Assembly (NCBI GenBank): GCA_016209325.1
Contig: JACQWJ010000010.1
Span: 1 to 46,142, forward strand
Reading direction: 5' to 3'
Length of the DNA: 46,142 nt
Source: Candidatus Uhrbacteria bacterium
Lineage (GTDB): Bacteria; Patescibacteriota; Patescibacteriia; UBA9934; GWF2-40-263
In this document: piece after piece, positions 8,506-17,014 of the stretch
Position numbering within the stretch: the stretch's first letter is position 1
Layout of the letters: each line of letters begins with the position of its first letter
Translations under genes and position numbers: made by a program
The notes under the pieces: model-generated
Database searches by the model: none
Seen by the model: only the letters and a program-made list of their open reading frames with translations
What the model was told of the DNA's origin: nothing

Positions 8506-8528
8506 TGCGGAATCCGTGGAAAACCGAA

Positions 8529-8658
8529 CGGGACCTCTGAAAAAGGAATGGATTTTCGTTGAGCGGGCTGTCCAGCCCCATGAGACGTACTAACGGTACG
8601 TTGAATGGGGTGGACGGGTGCCCGCGAGACGAAAAGACGCACTTTTGCAGAGGTCCCG
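8529..8658. mobile_element. 130-bp MITE-like element with terminal and internal palindromes
   Basis: The ends form a 17-bp inverted repeat with one mismatch (8529-8545 versus 8642-8658, cgggacctctg-A/C-aaaag). The interior folds into a long hairpin: gcggg 8563-8567 with cccgc 8621-8625, gtcc 8570-8573 with ggac 8612-8615, ccccat 8576-8581 with atgggg 8605-8610, and acgtac 8585-8590 with gtacgt 8596-8601. It has no coding frame. It starts 1 bp after the recO stop codon and ends before the asnS promoter. The terminal inverted repeat plus size fits a miniature transposable element, and the end sequence is reminiscent of IS5-type ends from memory only. No convincing target duplication is visible. 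Confidence 0.6.
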
Positions 8659-8659
8659 C

Positions 8660-9436
8660 TCAGCAGGCGGCGCAGGCTTCGTGGAGGGACAGGGCGGGAA
8701 TGGTCGGAAAATGGGCGGCCATGAGCGATTCGACGGCCTCATGAAACGGCGGCAGAAGGGGGCCCGGCAAATGGAGTCGTAGAAGATCCGAAAAGGGTTC
8801 CTGTATGCCAAAACGGACCAATTTAAGGGCTTCGTTGGGTAATGGGCGGGCCGCGAACCACTCTTGGGGAAAACGCCGCAGGCAGGCGTCGCAGACGATC
8901 CCTCCCTTCAACGGATGCCAGCGGTAGGCGTCCGGCAGCACCGCCGTCCGGCACCCGAGGCAATGCGACAACTCAGGACAGTACCCGAGCAGGTCGAGCA
9001 GCTTCAGGGCAAAGGCTGCCAGCAGGAACGCGGCCCGTTCGGCCCGGCACGGACCGGCGGTCTCGACGAACGCGAGCCATTCGAGTGCTCTCGCGTACAA
9101 CTTCGGATCGGCCTGGCGCTCGCGGGTCCCGAGATCGATGAGGTGCAAACCCTGATGGGCAAGCGTCATAGTCGATAAATTCCCGTAAATGCCGGGAAAC
9201 GTCCGAATCTGCTCGGCGCCCGCCACGGTCTCGTAGGTCCGTCCTTGGACGAGTAGAAGGTGTACCTCCGCGCACAGCTCGAGGTGCGAAGACAGTTTGG
9301 CAAGCGGCTTCGAGGCCCCACGCCCGATGACGTCGATCTTCCCGTGCTCGGGGGTGAGGACGGCGTAGGCGCGGTCCGCCTCCCGCCAGGGACGGCGCGA
9401 CAGCACGAGGCCGGTTGCGTGGTAAAGCGTCGCCAT
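8660..9436 (-). CDS. recO: DNA repair protein RecO
   Basis: RecO helps load RecA onto SSB-coated single-stranded DNA in recombinational gap repair. The N-terminal OB-fold is visible as ATGLVLSRRPWREADRAYAVLTPEHGKIDVIGRGA. A helical region follows, with a zinc-finger-like pair CLGC (about residues 163-166) and CDAC (about residues 188-191), as in many RecO proteins. 258 aa, normal. The start at 9436 is preceded by T and lies 10 bp after the ruvX stop. Its own TGA stop touches the edge of the palindromic element at 8529-8658, so the element may also act as its 3' end. Confidence 0.9.
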   Translation of the reverse strand: MATLYHATGLVLSRRPWREADRAYAVLTPEHGKIDVIGRGASKPLAKLSSHLELCAEVHLLLVQGRTYETVAGAEQIRTFPGIYGNLSTMTLAHQGLHLIDLGTRERQADPKLYARALEWLAFVETAGPCRAERAAFLLAAFALKLLDLLGYCPELSHCLGCRTAVLPDAYRWHPLKGGIVCDACLRRFPQEWFAARPLPNEALKLVRFGIQEPFSDLLRLHLPGPLLPPFHEAVESLMAAHFPTIPALSLHEACAAC

Positions 9437-9446
9437 ATGAAAACGG

Positions 9447-9842
9447 TTATCGGGTCCGGCGCATGTATTGGTCGACAATCAGCATGGCGGCCAAGGCGTC
9501 CTCGGCCGCTCCGGCCCCTTCCTCATGCTGGAGGCGGAGACTTTCGACCGTTGTATGCGACTCATCCTCCTCGACCACAGGAACCGGCACGGCCTCGGCC
9601 AGGCGGCGGACGAAGGCCTGGGCCTTGCGCAGCTGTCCCGCGCCGTGCCGCGCGTCGGTCGGAAGCGGGACCCCGACCACGATGAGGTCGATGTCCTCCT
9701 TCTTCGCGTGTGCGGCGAACGCCTCAAGGGTCGCCTGGCCCCGGTTGGGAACGACGTCAAGTGGGACGGCCACGCCGGCATCGGTATCTCCAAACGCTAA
9801 GCCGATCTTTTTGTCCCCGTAGTCGATGCCGAGGATACGCAT
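9447..9842 (-). CDS. ruvX: YqgF/RuvX-type RNase H-fold nuclease
   Basis: 131-aa RNase H-like protein. The family is linked to processing of the 16S rRNA 3' region and proposed as a Holliday-junction resolvase. The first acidic residue lies in MRILGIDYGDKKIGLAF (D7). VVGVPLPTD and VPVPVVEEDESHTT hold the second conserved block, and AEDALAAMLIVDQYM holds the C-terminal acidic position. Length is normal. It starts 1 bp after the stop of the 51-aa membrane protein and is followed closely by recO. Confidence 0.9.
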   Translation of the reverse strand: MRILGIDYGDKKIGLAFGDTDAGVAVPLDVVPNRGQATLEAFAAHAKKEDIDLIVVGVPLPTDARHGAGQLRKAQAFVRRLAEAVPVPVVEEDESHTTVESLRLQHEEGAGAAEDALAAMLIVDQYMRRTR

Positions 9843-9843
9843 A

Positions 9844-9999
9844 CTAATCGTTCTGTATCAGCCATTGCAGACATGCGGCCGTACCGAGCAGAAGCACGAG
9901 AAGAACAAGAACGCGTGTCACTGGCCTCCATGTCGTTGTCCAAAGAAATACGGCGGTAATCTCCAAAACATACAACAAGAACGCAAGGGGGGTGATCAT
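9844..9999 (-). CDS. Small two-helix membrane protein, 51 aa
   Basis: A short frame starts at ATG 9999, overlapping the map TGA stop as ATGA, and stops at TAG 9844-9846, 1 bp before the ruvX ATG. The product begins MITPLAFLLYVLEITAVFLW and has a second span VTRVLVLLVLLLGTAACLQWL, separated by a short polar turn TTTWRPVTR. Two hydrophobic helices form a small hairpin membrane protein. The exact fit between two housekeeping genes, with coupled starts on both sides and T before its ATG, argues strongly that it is a real gene. I do not recognise a family. Confidence 0.75.
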   Translation of the reverse strand: MITPLAFLLYVLEITAVFLWTTTWRPVTRVLVLLVLLLGTAACLQWLIQND

Positions 10000-10775
10000 A
10001 CGGGAAGCGGAGTCACAATCTCGTTCCCTGCGGCGGTCAAAACAATGGTGACTTCAAAATGGGCGGCGAGACTCCCGTCGCGCATGACGACCGTCCAGCC
10101 GTCATCGGCGGTTGTGACACGCTCATCCCCCCCCATCGAAATCATGGGTTCGATAGCGAGACACATGCCTTCCTTCAGAGCCACACGGGGGGACCGCGGG
10201 TCGGCAAAATTCGGCACTTGCGGCTCCTCGTGCACGGCATGGCCGACGCCGTGGCCGGCCAGAGCTCGAACGATGCCATAGCGATGGGGCTGGATGACAT
10301 CCTGTACAGCGCGACCAATGTCCTTCACAAAGGCTCCCGGCCGCGCAGCGGCAACGCCTGCCAAGAGAGATTCCTTGGTCACCCCCATGAGCTTGACTAC
10401 CTTGTCCGACACCCGGCCAACAGGAACCGTGACTGCCATGTCGGTGCACAAACCCTCGAACCAGCACCCGATGTCAAGACCGATGATGTCGCCTTCCCGG
10501 AGGGTCATGCGGCGGTTGCCAGGCCCATGAACAACTTCGGCATTGACCGAAATACAAACCGTCGACGGAAACGGAATATCATCGGGAAAAACGCGGTATC
10601 CCTTGAACGAGGGAGTCCCTCCGCCATCCCGGATCACGCGCTCGGCCACCATGTCCAGTTCCCAGATGCCGATTCCGGGCCGCACCTCCGCGATGGCAGC
10701 CTGAAGAGCGCGGGAAAGAAGAAGGCCCCCACGGCGCATCTTGTCGATCTCTTCAGACGTCTTTACAAGGGCCAT
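9996..10775 (-). CDS. map: Methionine aminopeptidase type I
   Basis: Removes the N-terminal methionine from nascent proteins in the cytoplasm. The pita-bread metal ligands are all visible: D in GLDIGCWFEGLCTDMAV (two aspartates), H in AGHGVGHAVHEEP, E in AIEPMI, and the last E in HFEVTIVLT. 259 aa without the SH3-like or zinc-finger N-terminal extensions, so bacterial type Ia. It follows adk by 12 bp and is coupled to the small membrane protein by an ATGA overlap. secY-adk-map is the classical spc order. Confidence 0.95.
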   Translation of the reverse strand: MALVKTSEEIDKMRRGGLLLSRALQAAIAEVRPGIGIWELDMVAERVIRDGGGTPSFKGYRVFPDDIPFPSTVCISVNAEVVHGPGNRRMTLREGDIIGLDIGCWFEGLCTDMAVTVPVGRVSDKVVKLMGVTKESLLAGVAAARPGAFVKDIGRAVQDVIQPHRYGIVRALAGHGVGHAVHEEPQVPNFADPRSPRVALKEGMCLAIEPMISMGGDERVTTADDGWTVVMRDGSLAAHFEVTIVLTAAGNEIVTPLPV

Positions 10776-10787
10776 AGAAAATTTGCC

Positions 10788-11447
10788 TCAGGCTGGTTCC
10801 ATTCCAAGACAGGCGGCCACCCGGCGAGCGACCGCGTCGATGCCTCCCGAGCCGTCCACCCGGCAGAGGATCCCCATGCCTTCGAACCGCTCCAAGATGG
10901 GCTCCGTCTGCGTGTGGTAGATTTCGAGGCGCTTCCGGATCGCCTCCGGATAGTCGTCGTCGCGGCGGAGGAGGACGCCCTCGCAACGGTCACAGACGCC
11001 CTCGATCGCGGGCGGGACGTGACGGACGTGATAATTGTGCTTGCACTGCGCGCATTCGCGGCGTCCCTCCAGGCGGTCGATGGCCTCCTCGTCGGAAATC
11101 TGAAGCACGAGCGCGTGGGACGGCTGGGTGAAGCTCAGCATACCTTCGAGCTGCGCATGGTCGCGCGGATAGGCGTCAGCGATCCACCCCTCCAGGGCAT
11201 CGGGCTGAGAAAGCCGATCCTGCATAATCTGGGTGATAAGAATGTCGGGAACCAACTGGCCGCTCTTCACGTAGCGCTCGATCTCGAGCCCGAGTGAGGT
11301 CTGTTTGGTCACAGCCTCACGACAAATCATACCCGGCGAAATCGTCGGAATGTGGAGGCGTTCGGCAAGAATCTCGGCTTGTGTGCCTTTTCCGGCTCCC
11401 TGAGGACCGAGAACGACGAGTCGGAGGATGGAGGATGGGTTAGACAT
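10788..11447 (-). CDS. adk: Adenylate kinase with zinc-type LID
   Basis: Interconverts ATP + AMP and 2 ADP. The P-loop is GPQGAGKGTQAE near residue 14. The LID domain carries CAQC and CDRC, the four-cysteine zinc site of long bacterial adenylate kinases. RVDG and an alpha-helical end complete the core. 219 aa. The start at 11447 is one of the few not preceded by T and has no Shine-Dalgarno. A terminator separates it from secY, and a separate promoter lies just upstream, so adk-map-(small membrane protein)-ruvX-recO is a transcription unit of its own. Confidence 0.94.
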   Translation of the reverse strand: MSNPSSILRLVVLGPQGAGKGTQAEILAERLHIPTISPGMICREAVTKQTSLGLEIERYVKSGQLVPDILITQIMQDRLSQPDALEGWIADAYPRDHAQLEGMLSFTQPSHALVLQISDEEAIDRLEGRRECAQCKHNYHVRHVPPAIEGVCDRCEGVLLRRDDDYPEAIRKRLEIYHTQTEPILERFEGMGILCRVDGSGGIDAVARRVAACLGMEPA

Positions 11448-11477
11448 GCGTAAAAAATCACGATTGAGGACGGATCC

Positions 11478-11505
11478 AGTATATCAGAGGTCGCGTTCCC
11501 GCCAA
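11478..11505 (-). promoter_or_regulatory. Promoter of the adk-map-ruvX-recO unit
   Basis: On the minus strand TTGGCG (11500-11505), 16-bp spacer, TATACT (11478-11483) preceded by TGA, an extended -10. It lies between the secY terminator and the adk start. Confidence 0.5.
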
Positions 11506-11535
11506 ACCAAGACGGACAGAAGACAGAAAAACCAA

Positions 11536-11560
11536 AAACACCCGTTTTCCAAGGGTGTTT
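11536..11560 (-). terminator. Terminator after secY
   Basis: Stem AAACACCC (11536-11543) / GGGTGTTT (11553-11560); on the minus strand it is followed by a T-rich run (TTTTTGGTTTTT). It closes the long S10-spc gene line 28 bp past the secY stop. Confidence 0.8.
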
Positions 11561-11587
11561 CTGGCCAAGAAAGGGATGTGCTTATGT

Positions 11588-12853
11588 TTAGGCTTCGTAT
11601 TCGCGCATGGTCACTTGCGCCTCAATCTGCTTCACGCTTTCAATGACGACGTTCACGACGATCAGAATCGACGTCCCCCCGATGACGAGATTCGGATTGC
11701 CTGTCAACTGCTGGGCAGCGAGCGGAAGGATGGCAATCAGGGAAAGGAAGCCGGCGCCGACCAGGAGAATACGATTCGCAACATACGCGAGGTAAGCAGC
11801 CGTGGCCGATCCAGGACGAATGCCGGGGATGAATCCGCCCTGAAGTTGCAGGTTTTCCGCCACGCGGTCGGGATGGAACACCACGTTCGTGTAGAAGTAG
11901 GTGAAGGCGAACACGAGGACGAAGTAGAGGACGCCGTAGACGAGCTGGTTCCCGAGAAACGACAGCGTGAAGGCGGCCGCCTCGCGCAGCCAAGGCGTGC
12001 GTGCGTCCAGAAAAAACTGCGCCAAGGTTGTGGGAAACAGGATGATGGAAATGGCGAAGATGATGGGAATGACCCCGGCCATGTTGACCCGGAGGGGCAG
12101 GTGGGTGGACACGCCTCCCGACAGGCGGGATCCGCGCACTTGCCGGGCATATTGGACAGGGACGTTACGCTGGGCCTCGTGCATAACCACGACCCCGACG
12201 ATGGTGAGCACCATGGTCGCGAGAAAGAGGATCAGCGTGACGAGCTGGGAGCGGTCGTAGACGGACAGCGTCCGCTGGAAAAACGAGGGCAGCCCAGCGA
12301 TGATGCCAGCAAAGATCATGATGGAAATGCCGTTGCCGACCCGCTTTTCCGAAATGAGCTCTCCGAGCCATGTGACAAACACCGTCCCCGCAGTCAGGGA
12401 AAGGATGGTGAGCAAGAGATGGGAGCCGCCGGCCTCGGCCAGCACGGCGGGCGCCTGCTGCTTTAGCAGGACGACGAGGCCGTAAGCCTGGAGGGCAGCC
12501 AGGGGGACAGTCAGAAGACGGGTCCATTGATTGATCCGCTGACGTCCCTGCTCCTCCTTCTGCATCTCCTCCACCTGGGGCAGGATCATACCGAGGAGCT
12601 GGAAGATGATGGAGGCGGTGATGTAGGGAGCGACGCCGAGGGCCACGATGGAAAAGTTCTCGAGCGTGCCGCCGGAAAAGATGTTCAACAAGCCGAAAAA
12701 CTGGTTCGATCCAAAGAACGCGGCCAAGGCCTCGGCGTTGGCACCGGGAATGGGAATGTGAGCGGTCACCCGAAATAACACGAGCACGACCGCGACATAC
12801 AGGATGCTCCGACGGACCTCCTTCGTGCGCCAGATGCGTGCAAGGGAAAGCAT
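11588..12853 (-). CDS. secY: Protein translocase subunit SecY
   Basis: Channel subunit of the Sec translocon in the cytoplasmic membrane. The 421-aa sequence shows about ten hydrophobic spans. Family marks are RSILYVAVVLVLFRVTAHIPIPG (TM1), NIFSGGTLENFSIVALGVAPYITASIIFQLL (plug/TM2), LGELISEKRVGNGISIMIFAGI (the conserved cytoplasmic loop) and a C-terminal GTSILIVVNVVIESVKQIEAQ. It begins 6 bp after rplO, in the usual spc position, and is the last gene before the terminator. Confidence 0.95.
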   Translation of the reverse strand: MLSLARIWRTKEVRRSILYVAVVLVLFRVTAHIPIPGANAEALAAFFGSNQFFGLLNIFSGGTLENFSIVALGVAPYITASIIFQLLGMILPQVEEMQKEEQGRQRINQWTRLLTVPLAALQAYGLVVLLKQQAPAVLAEAGGSHLLLTILSLTAGTVFVTWLGELISEKRVGNGISIMIFAGIIAGLPSFFQRTLSVYDRSQLVTLILFLATMVLTIVGVVVMHEAQRNVPVQYARQVRGSRLSGGVSTHLPLRVNMAGVIPIIFAISIILFPTTLAQFFLDARTPWLREAAAFTLSFLGNQLVYGVLYFVLVFAFTYFYTNVVFHPDRVAENLQLQGGFIPGIRPGSATAAYLAYVANRILLVGAGFLSLIAILPLAAQQLTGNPNLVIGGTSILIVVNVVIESVKQIEAQVTMREYEA

Positions 12854-12859
12854 ACGGGG

Positions 12860-13297
12860 TTAGGCAACGGTTCCGCCCGCCTGTTCAATTTTTGCTTTGG
12901 CTGCGGCGGAAACCTGACATGCCTTCACGGTCACACGGACAGTCATATCTCCTACGGAGAGGATCTTCACACCGTGCGAGATATCGCTCACAAGCCCTTT
13001 GGTGTGGAGGATCTGCGGAGTGATCGTAGAACCGTCTCCGAAGACCTTCGTCAACGTGCGCAGGTTCAAGACGGCGGGCTTCGAAGCAAGACTGTTGAAT
13101 CCGCGCTGCTTGGGCAATTTCAACATGATGTTGCGTAAGCCTTTGAGCTGAAGACCGGAACGACCTCCGGAGCGCGCCCGCTGACCCTTGACGCCACGGC
13201 CGGAATACGCGCCGCGGGAGCCTAAGCCGCGCCCAACCCGCTTGCGGGGCCGCTTGGACCCGGGTGCCGGATTCACGGTATGTAATGCCAACGTCAT
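12860..13297 (-). CDS. rplO: Ribosomal protein uL15
   Basis: Large-subunit protein. GSRGAYSGRGVKGQRARSGGRSG (residues about 26-48) is the glycine/arginine-rich extension typical of bacterial L15. The C-terminal globular domain ends VTVKACQVSAAAKAKIEQAGG. 145 aa. It starts 9 bp after the rpsE stop, leaving no space for rpmD (uL30), which usually lies between them. Confidence 0.94.
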   Translation of the reverse strand: MTLALHTVNPAPGSKRPRKRVGRGLGSRGAYSGRGVKGQRARSGGRSGLQLKGLRNIMLKLPKQRGFNSLASKPAVLNLRTLTKVFGDGSTITPQILHTKGLVSDISHGVKILSVGDMTVRVTVKACQVSAAAKAKIEQAGGTVA

Positions 13298-13306
13298 ACG
13301 AGAAGG

Positions 13307-13885
13307 TTAGGATTTCTTGACGCGCGTCTTTGCTTGCCGCAGGGAACGAAGCGCCTGCATGGTGGCTTTGGCCACGTTGATCTTGTTGGTGGAGCCGAAA
13401 ATCTTGCTCACCGCGTTCGGGACCCCTCCGAGCTCAAGCAGAACACGGACCGCACCTCCGGACTTGAGGCCGGTTCCGCTCGGAGCGGGCTTGAGGAGAA
13501 CCGAGGCGGCACCGAACTTTTCCTTGACTGCGTGGGGGATGGTCTGCTCTGCCATGGGAATCTCGAACAAGTGCTTGCGCGCCTGATTGGTCGCCTTGTC
13601 GACCGCCATGGAGACGTCCGCGCCTTTGGCAAGTCCGAAGCCGATTGTGCCCTTACGGTTCCCAATGACGACGGCCGCACGGAAACGCATACGCTTGCCT
13701 CCCGCAGTCACACGTGTGACGCGGGCGAGGTCCAAAATCTTCTGGTCGTACTCCTTGGGTTCGGAGTTCGGGCGTCCCCGGCCAGGGGACCGTCGATCTC
13801 CCCCCCGTTGCGGGCCGCCTTGGGGACCTCTGCGGCGATCGGGCCGCTTGTCCGCCGCCGGAGCGGCCTTGGTGACTTCAGGCAT
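13307..13885 (-). CDS. rpsE: Ribosomal protein uS5
   Basis: Small-subunit protein at the mRNA entry region. The dsRBD-like N-domain (VTRVTAGGKRMRFRAAVVIGNRKGTIGFGLAKG) is followed by the C-domain (APSGTGLKSGGAVRVLLELGGV). About 45 N-terminal residues form a disordered tail rich in Pro, Arg and Gly that is absent from the short E. coli protein. 192 aa. Confidence 0.94.
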   Translation of the reverse strand: MPEVTKAAPAADKRPDRRRGPQGGPQRGGDRRSPGRGRPNSEPKEYDQKILDLARVTRVTAGGKRMRFRAAVVIGNRKGTIGFGLAKGADVSMAVDKATNQARKHLFEIPMAEQTIPHAVKEKFGAASVLLKPAPSGTGLKSGGAVRVLLELGGVPNAVSKIFGSTNKINVAKATMQALRSLRQAKTRVKKS

Positions 13886-13895
13886 AACGCAGAAC

Positions 13896-14258
13896 TTAGA
13901 AATTCAACCCGCTTTCCCGAGCGCCTTCCGCGAGGGCAGCCACACGTCCATGGTATCGGTAGCTTCCCCGATCAAACACCACTTCCGCGATCCCCTTCTC
14001 TTTCGCACGCGTTCCGAGCAAACTGCCAACGCGGCGCGCGGTCTCAACGGGGGTCCCCTTCTCCACGACATCGCGGTCCGAGGCGGCGGCCAGCGTGCGA
14101 CCAGCCGTGTCGTCCACGAGCTGGGCATAGACATGCTTCAGACTTCGCTTCACGGTCAGACGTGGCTGTGCAAGTGTCCCTCGCATGCGGGCGCGCACGC
14201 GCCGAGCACGCAGGGCGGCCTGCTGCCGCTTTTGTTTGATGACGTTCTTAGGCTTCAT
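13896..14258 (-). CDS. rplR: Ribosomal protein uL18
   Basis: 5S rRNA-binding large-subunit protein, 120 aa. [26 protein letters not shown] and [28 protein letters not shown] match the family's strand blocks and C-terminal end. In the standard spc position after rplF. Confidence 0.94.
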   Translation of the reverse strand: MKPKNVIKQKRQQAALRARRVRARMRGTLAQPRLTVKRSLKHVYAQLVDDTAGRTLAAASDRDVVEKGTPVETARRVGSLLGTRAKEKGIAEVVFDRGSYRYHGRVAALAEGARESGLNF

Positions 14259-14275
14259 AAAAAATATACAGCGGA

Positions 14276-14830
14276 TTAGCCGGCCGACTTACCTGTCTTG
14301 CCAGCCTTACGCCGAATGGTTTCGTCGGTGTACTTGATGCCGGTTCCCTTGTACGGCTCGGGCTGGCGAATGCGCCGTATGCGGGCGGCCGTTTCCCCGA
14401 CAGCCTGTCGGTCCGTGCCGGTAACGGTCACGACGTTCTTTTCGACCTTGGCACTGACTCCCATGGGTAGAGTGAACGTGACCGGATGAGAATAACCGAC
14501 GTCAAAAACAACGCTCGAACCTTGGACATTCGCGCGAAAGCCGACTCCCACGACTTCGAGTGATCGAGAAAATCCCTCCGATACTCCTTTGACGGCATTG
14601 GCAAGCAGGGCCCTCATTGTTCCCCACAGAGCTTTGTCCTGTTTCTGTGAGGGATCCGCCGAAAGGGTGACGGTCGTGACACCCTCTTCGGTGGCGACTT
14701 GAACCATGACGGCGGGATGCACATCAAGGAGGGCCTCTCCAAGGGGGCCTTTGACCGACAGACGGGAGCCGGCGGCTGTCAGTTGGACGGCGGCCGGAAG
14801 AACGATGGGTTTTGAGCCGATGCGCGACAT
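14276..14830 (-). CDS. rplF: Ribosomal protein uL6
   Basis: Large-subunit protein near the GTPase-associated centre, 184 aa, with two repeated alpha/beta domains. The N-terminus [16 protein letters not shown] and the C-terminal [22 protein letters not shown] (rRNA-binding) are diagnostic. Confidence 0.95.
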   Translation of the reverse strand: MSRIGSKPIVLPAAVQLTAAGSRLSVKGPLGEALLDVHPAVMVQVATEEGVTTVTLSADPSQKQDKALWGTMRALLANAVKGVSEGFSRSLEVVGVGFRANVQGSSVVFDVGYSHPVTFTLPMGVSAKVEKNVVTVTGTDRQAVGETAARIRRIRQPEPYKGTGIKYTDETIRRKAGKTGKSAG

Positions 14831-14839
14831 ACGAAACGA

Positions 14840-15232
14840 TTAGGCGACTTCACAAATGATCTCCCCCCCAAGCCGGCGGACCCGGGCATCCTTGTTCGTC
14901 ATGAGCCCGTTTGGTGTCGAGAGGATGGCGATCCCCATGCCGGACATGACGCGCGGAAGCCGGTCGGCCGTCGTGTACACCCGGTGTCCGGGAGTACTCA
15001 CGCGTCGGAGCGAATGGATGACCGGAAGATTGCGCTCGTACTTAAGCACGATGCGTAACTGGGGAAAACGCTCCGTCTCAAGGGTCTCGGTCCGTTCGAC
15101 GTACCCTTCCTGTTCGAGAATCTTGCCGATCGAGTACTTCATTTTGGAGAACGGCAACACCACGTCCGGTTTGTGGACGGACTGCGCATTGCGAATGCGT
15201 GTCAACATGTCTGAGATGGGATCTTGAATCAT
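14840..15232 (-). CDS. rpsH: Ribosomal protein uS8
   Basis: Small-subunit assembly protein binding 16S helix 21, 130 aa. DPISDMLTRIRNAQ at the N-terminus and RVYTTADRLPRVMSGMGIAILSTPNGLMTNKDAR at the C-terminus are the family signatures. S8 is a translational repressor of spc operons in E. coli; no matching site was identified here. Confidence 0.95.
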   Translation of the reverse strand: MIQDPISDMLTRIRNAQSVHKPDVVLPFSKMKYSIGKILEQEGYVERTETLETERFPQLRIVLKYERNLPVIHSLRRVSTPGHRVYTTADRLPRVMSGMGIAILSTPNGLMTNKDARVRRLGGEIICEVA

Positions 15233-15256
15233 ACCTGCAAGGATTAGGGGGAACGC

Positions 15257-15442
15257 TCACCAACTCGCTTTCGTGATACCGGGAATCTCTCCTCGATTCG
15301 CCAGTTCGCGGAAGCAGATGCGACACAGCTCGAAATCCCGGATGTACCCATGCCGACGTCCGCAGCGCCAACATCGATTAACGTGGCGGGTCGTGTACTT
15401 CGGTTTCAGGCGTGACTTGGCGCGTTGGTTCTCCGTCGACAT
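15257..15442 (-). CDS. rpsN: Ribosomal protein uS14, zinc-binding type
   Basis: 61 aa. [25 protein letters not shown] contains the four cysteines (C-x2-C...C-x2-C) that bind zinc in the short type of S14. The Arg-rich [18 protein letters not shown] precedes it. In standard position between rplE and rpsH. Confidence 0.95.
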   Translation of the reverse strand: MSTENQRAKSRLKPKYTTRHVNRCWRCGRRHGYIRDFELCRICFRELANRGEIPGITKASW

Positions 15443-15456
15443 ACGCAGGCGAAAGG

Positions 15457-16008
15457 CTAGACGGTGCTAGCTGATTTCTTAAAAGGGAACCCCATGGCTT
15501 CCAAGAGGGCTTGGCCGGCTTCGCGGGAGGCGGCGGTCGTGGTCACGGTCATCTGGATACCATGCACGGTTTCGATCTCGTCCGGACGAATCTCCGGGAA
15601 GGACATATGCTCGCGGAAACCGACGGAATAGTTTCCCTGACGGTCGAATCCGTCGAGGGACAGCCCCCGGAAATCGCGCACGCGGGGCAAAGTCAGCTTG
15701 ACGAACTTCTCGAGGAAATCCCACATGCGCTTGCCGCGGATCGTCACCTTCATACCGATCACCATACCCTTCCGAATCTTGAAGTTGGAGATGGACAGAC
15801 GTGCGCGGGTCTTGACCGGCTGCTGGCCGGAAATACGGCTGAGCGTCTGTTCGGCTGTGTCCAGATACTTGGCGTCCTTGATGCCTTGCCCCAAACCGAC
15901 GTTCAGAGTGACTTTGGTGACACGAGGAACGGCCAGACGGTTCTTATATCCTCGTTCCTGCATAAGGCGCGGAACAACGACGTCGCGATAGTGTGCTTGC
16001 ATAGGCAT
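15457..16008 (-). CDS. rplE: Ribosomal protein uL5
   Basis: 5S rRNA-binding central protuberance protein, 183 aa. [40 protein letters not shown] and [16 protein letters not shown] are the conserved blocks. Two nearby ATGs (16008 and 16002) are both preceded by T; I use the first. Confidence 0.95.
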   Translation of the reverse strand: MPMQAHYRDVVVPRLMQERGYKNRLAVPRVTKVTLNVGLGQGIKDAKYLDTAEQTLSRISGQQPVKTRARLSISNFKIRKGMVIGMKVTIRGKRMWDFLEKFVKLTLPRVRDFRGLSLDGFDRQGNYSVGFREHMSFPEIRPDEIETVHGIQMTVTTTAASREAGQALLEAMGFPFKKSASTV

Positions 16009-16009
16009 A

Positions 16010-16336
16010 TTATGCGATATCTTCAGACGCACCCCGCTTGCGCAACACGCGCACCTTCTTCGGAACACCGTCCGTCTGGATGATTTTGGATCCGAGGCGC
16101 CCACCCGTTCCGTTCTTTGGGGAAACGCATTGGACGTTGGAAACGTGGAGAGGGGCGGGAAACTGGATCTTTTGGCCGGGCTGACCCTTCTGACGGCTGC
16201 GCAGGTGGCGCACCGCCATATTCAAACTCTCAAGCACGACTTTCTCCAAGCGCGGAAACACCTGGATCACCTTGGCTTGCTTTCCCTTGTCTTTGCCCGC
16301 GAGAACGCGGACGGTATCGCCGGTTTTCATCTTCAT
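16010..16336 (-). CDS. rplX: Ribosomal protein uL24
   Basis: Assembly-initiator protein of the large subunit, 108 aa. The KOW motif is GDTVRVLAGKDKGKQAKVIQVFP, and GQKIQFPAPLHVSNVQCV marks the C-terminal half. The first of two starts (16336) has the T-before-ATG context. Confidence 0.94.
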   Translation of the reverse strand: MKMKTGDTVRVLAGKDKGKQAKVIQVFPRLEKVVLESLNMAVRHLRSRQKGQPGQKIQFPAPLHVSNVQCVSPKNGTGGRLGSKIIQTDGVPKKVRVLRKRGASEDIA

Positions 16337-16340
16337 AACG

Positions 16341-16712
16341 TTACAACACTTCTGGGGCCAACGAAACGATTTTAGAAAACCCCTTTTGCCTCAATTCCCT
16401 CGCAACGGGTCCAAAAATGCGCGTTCCCTTTGGTTCCTTGGACTTCTGGTCGATAATGACGGCCGCATTCTCATCAAACCGGATATAGGTGCCATCCATG
16501 CGCCGCAGTTCCTTGTGGGCGCGCACAACGACCGCATGAACGACGTCTCCCTTTTTAATCGCGGCGTGAGGGGCGGCGCTCTTTACCGCAGCGGTCACAA
16601 CATCCCCCAACCGGCCGTAGCGCTTTTGGTAGCCGCCTTGAACCCGAATGACCTGAAGCTTTTTAGCCCCCGAGTTGTCGGCAACGTTCAACATGGTACG
16701 AAGCTGGACCAT
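16341..16712 (-). CDS. rplN: Ribosomal protein uL14
   Basis: Large-subunit interface protein, 123 aa. [19 protein letters not shown] at the N-terminus and [26 protein letters not shown] at the C-terminus are diagnostic. I place the start at 16712, matching the family's length; upstream in-frame residues are not conserved. Confidence 0.95.
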   Translation of the reverse strand: MVQLRTMLNVADNSGAKKLQVIRVQGGYQKRYGRLGDVVTAAVKSAAPHAAIKKGDVVHAVVVRAHKELRRMDGTYIRFDENAAVIIDQKSKEPKGTRIFGPVARELRQKGFSKIVSLAPEVL

Positions 16713-16723
16713 ACGGGAAGGGG

Positions 16724-16990
16724 TTAGGCGATGGGTGCGACCTGGCGCAAGACCCGCCAACGCTTATGGCGCGACAAGGGCCGACATTCGACGAATTCCA
16801 CGAGATCACCAATATGGTGGGCATTCTGGTCGTCGTGCACCTGGAAGCGCTGACTGCGGATGTAGCGTTTGCCGTACTTTGGATGAAGGATCGTCCGGTC
16901 GACCTGAACGACGATCGTTTTATCCATCTTATCGGAGACGACCTTTCCCCGAAAGGTGCGGGGCTGGCGGGTAGGTGAGCTGAAAGGCAT
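16724..16990 (-). CDS. rpsQ: Ribosomal protein uS17
   Basis: Primary 16S-binding OB-fold protein, 88 aa. [20 protein letters not shown] and [23 protein letters not shown] match the family. About 10 extra polar residues precede the core. Confidence 0.94.
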   Translation of the reverse strand: MPFSSPTRQPRTFRGKVVSDKMDKTIVVQVDRTILHPKYGKRYIRSQRFQVHDDQNAHHIGDLVEFVECRPLSRHKRWRVLRQVAPIA

Positions 16991-17014
16991 AGGGAGATGA
17001 GTGACAAGATGGTC

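Noticed and set aside
10059-11297. 412-codon plus frame across map and adk
   Set aside because: Antisense to two well-recognised enzymes.
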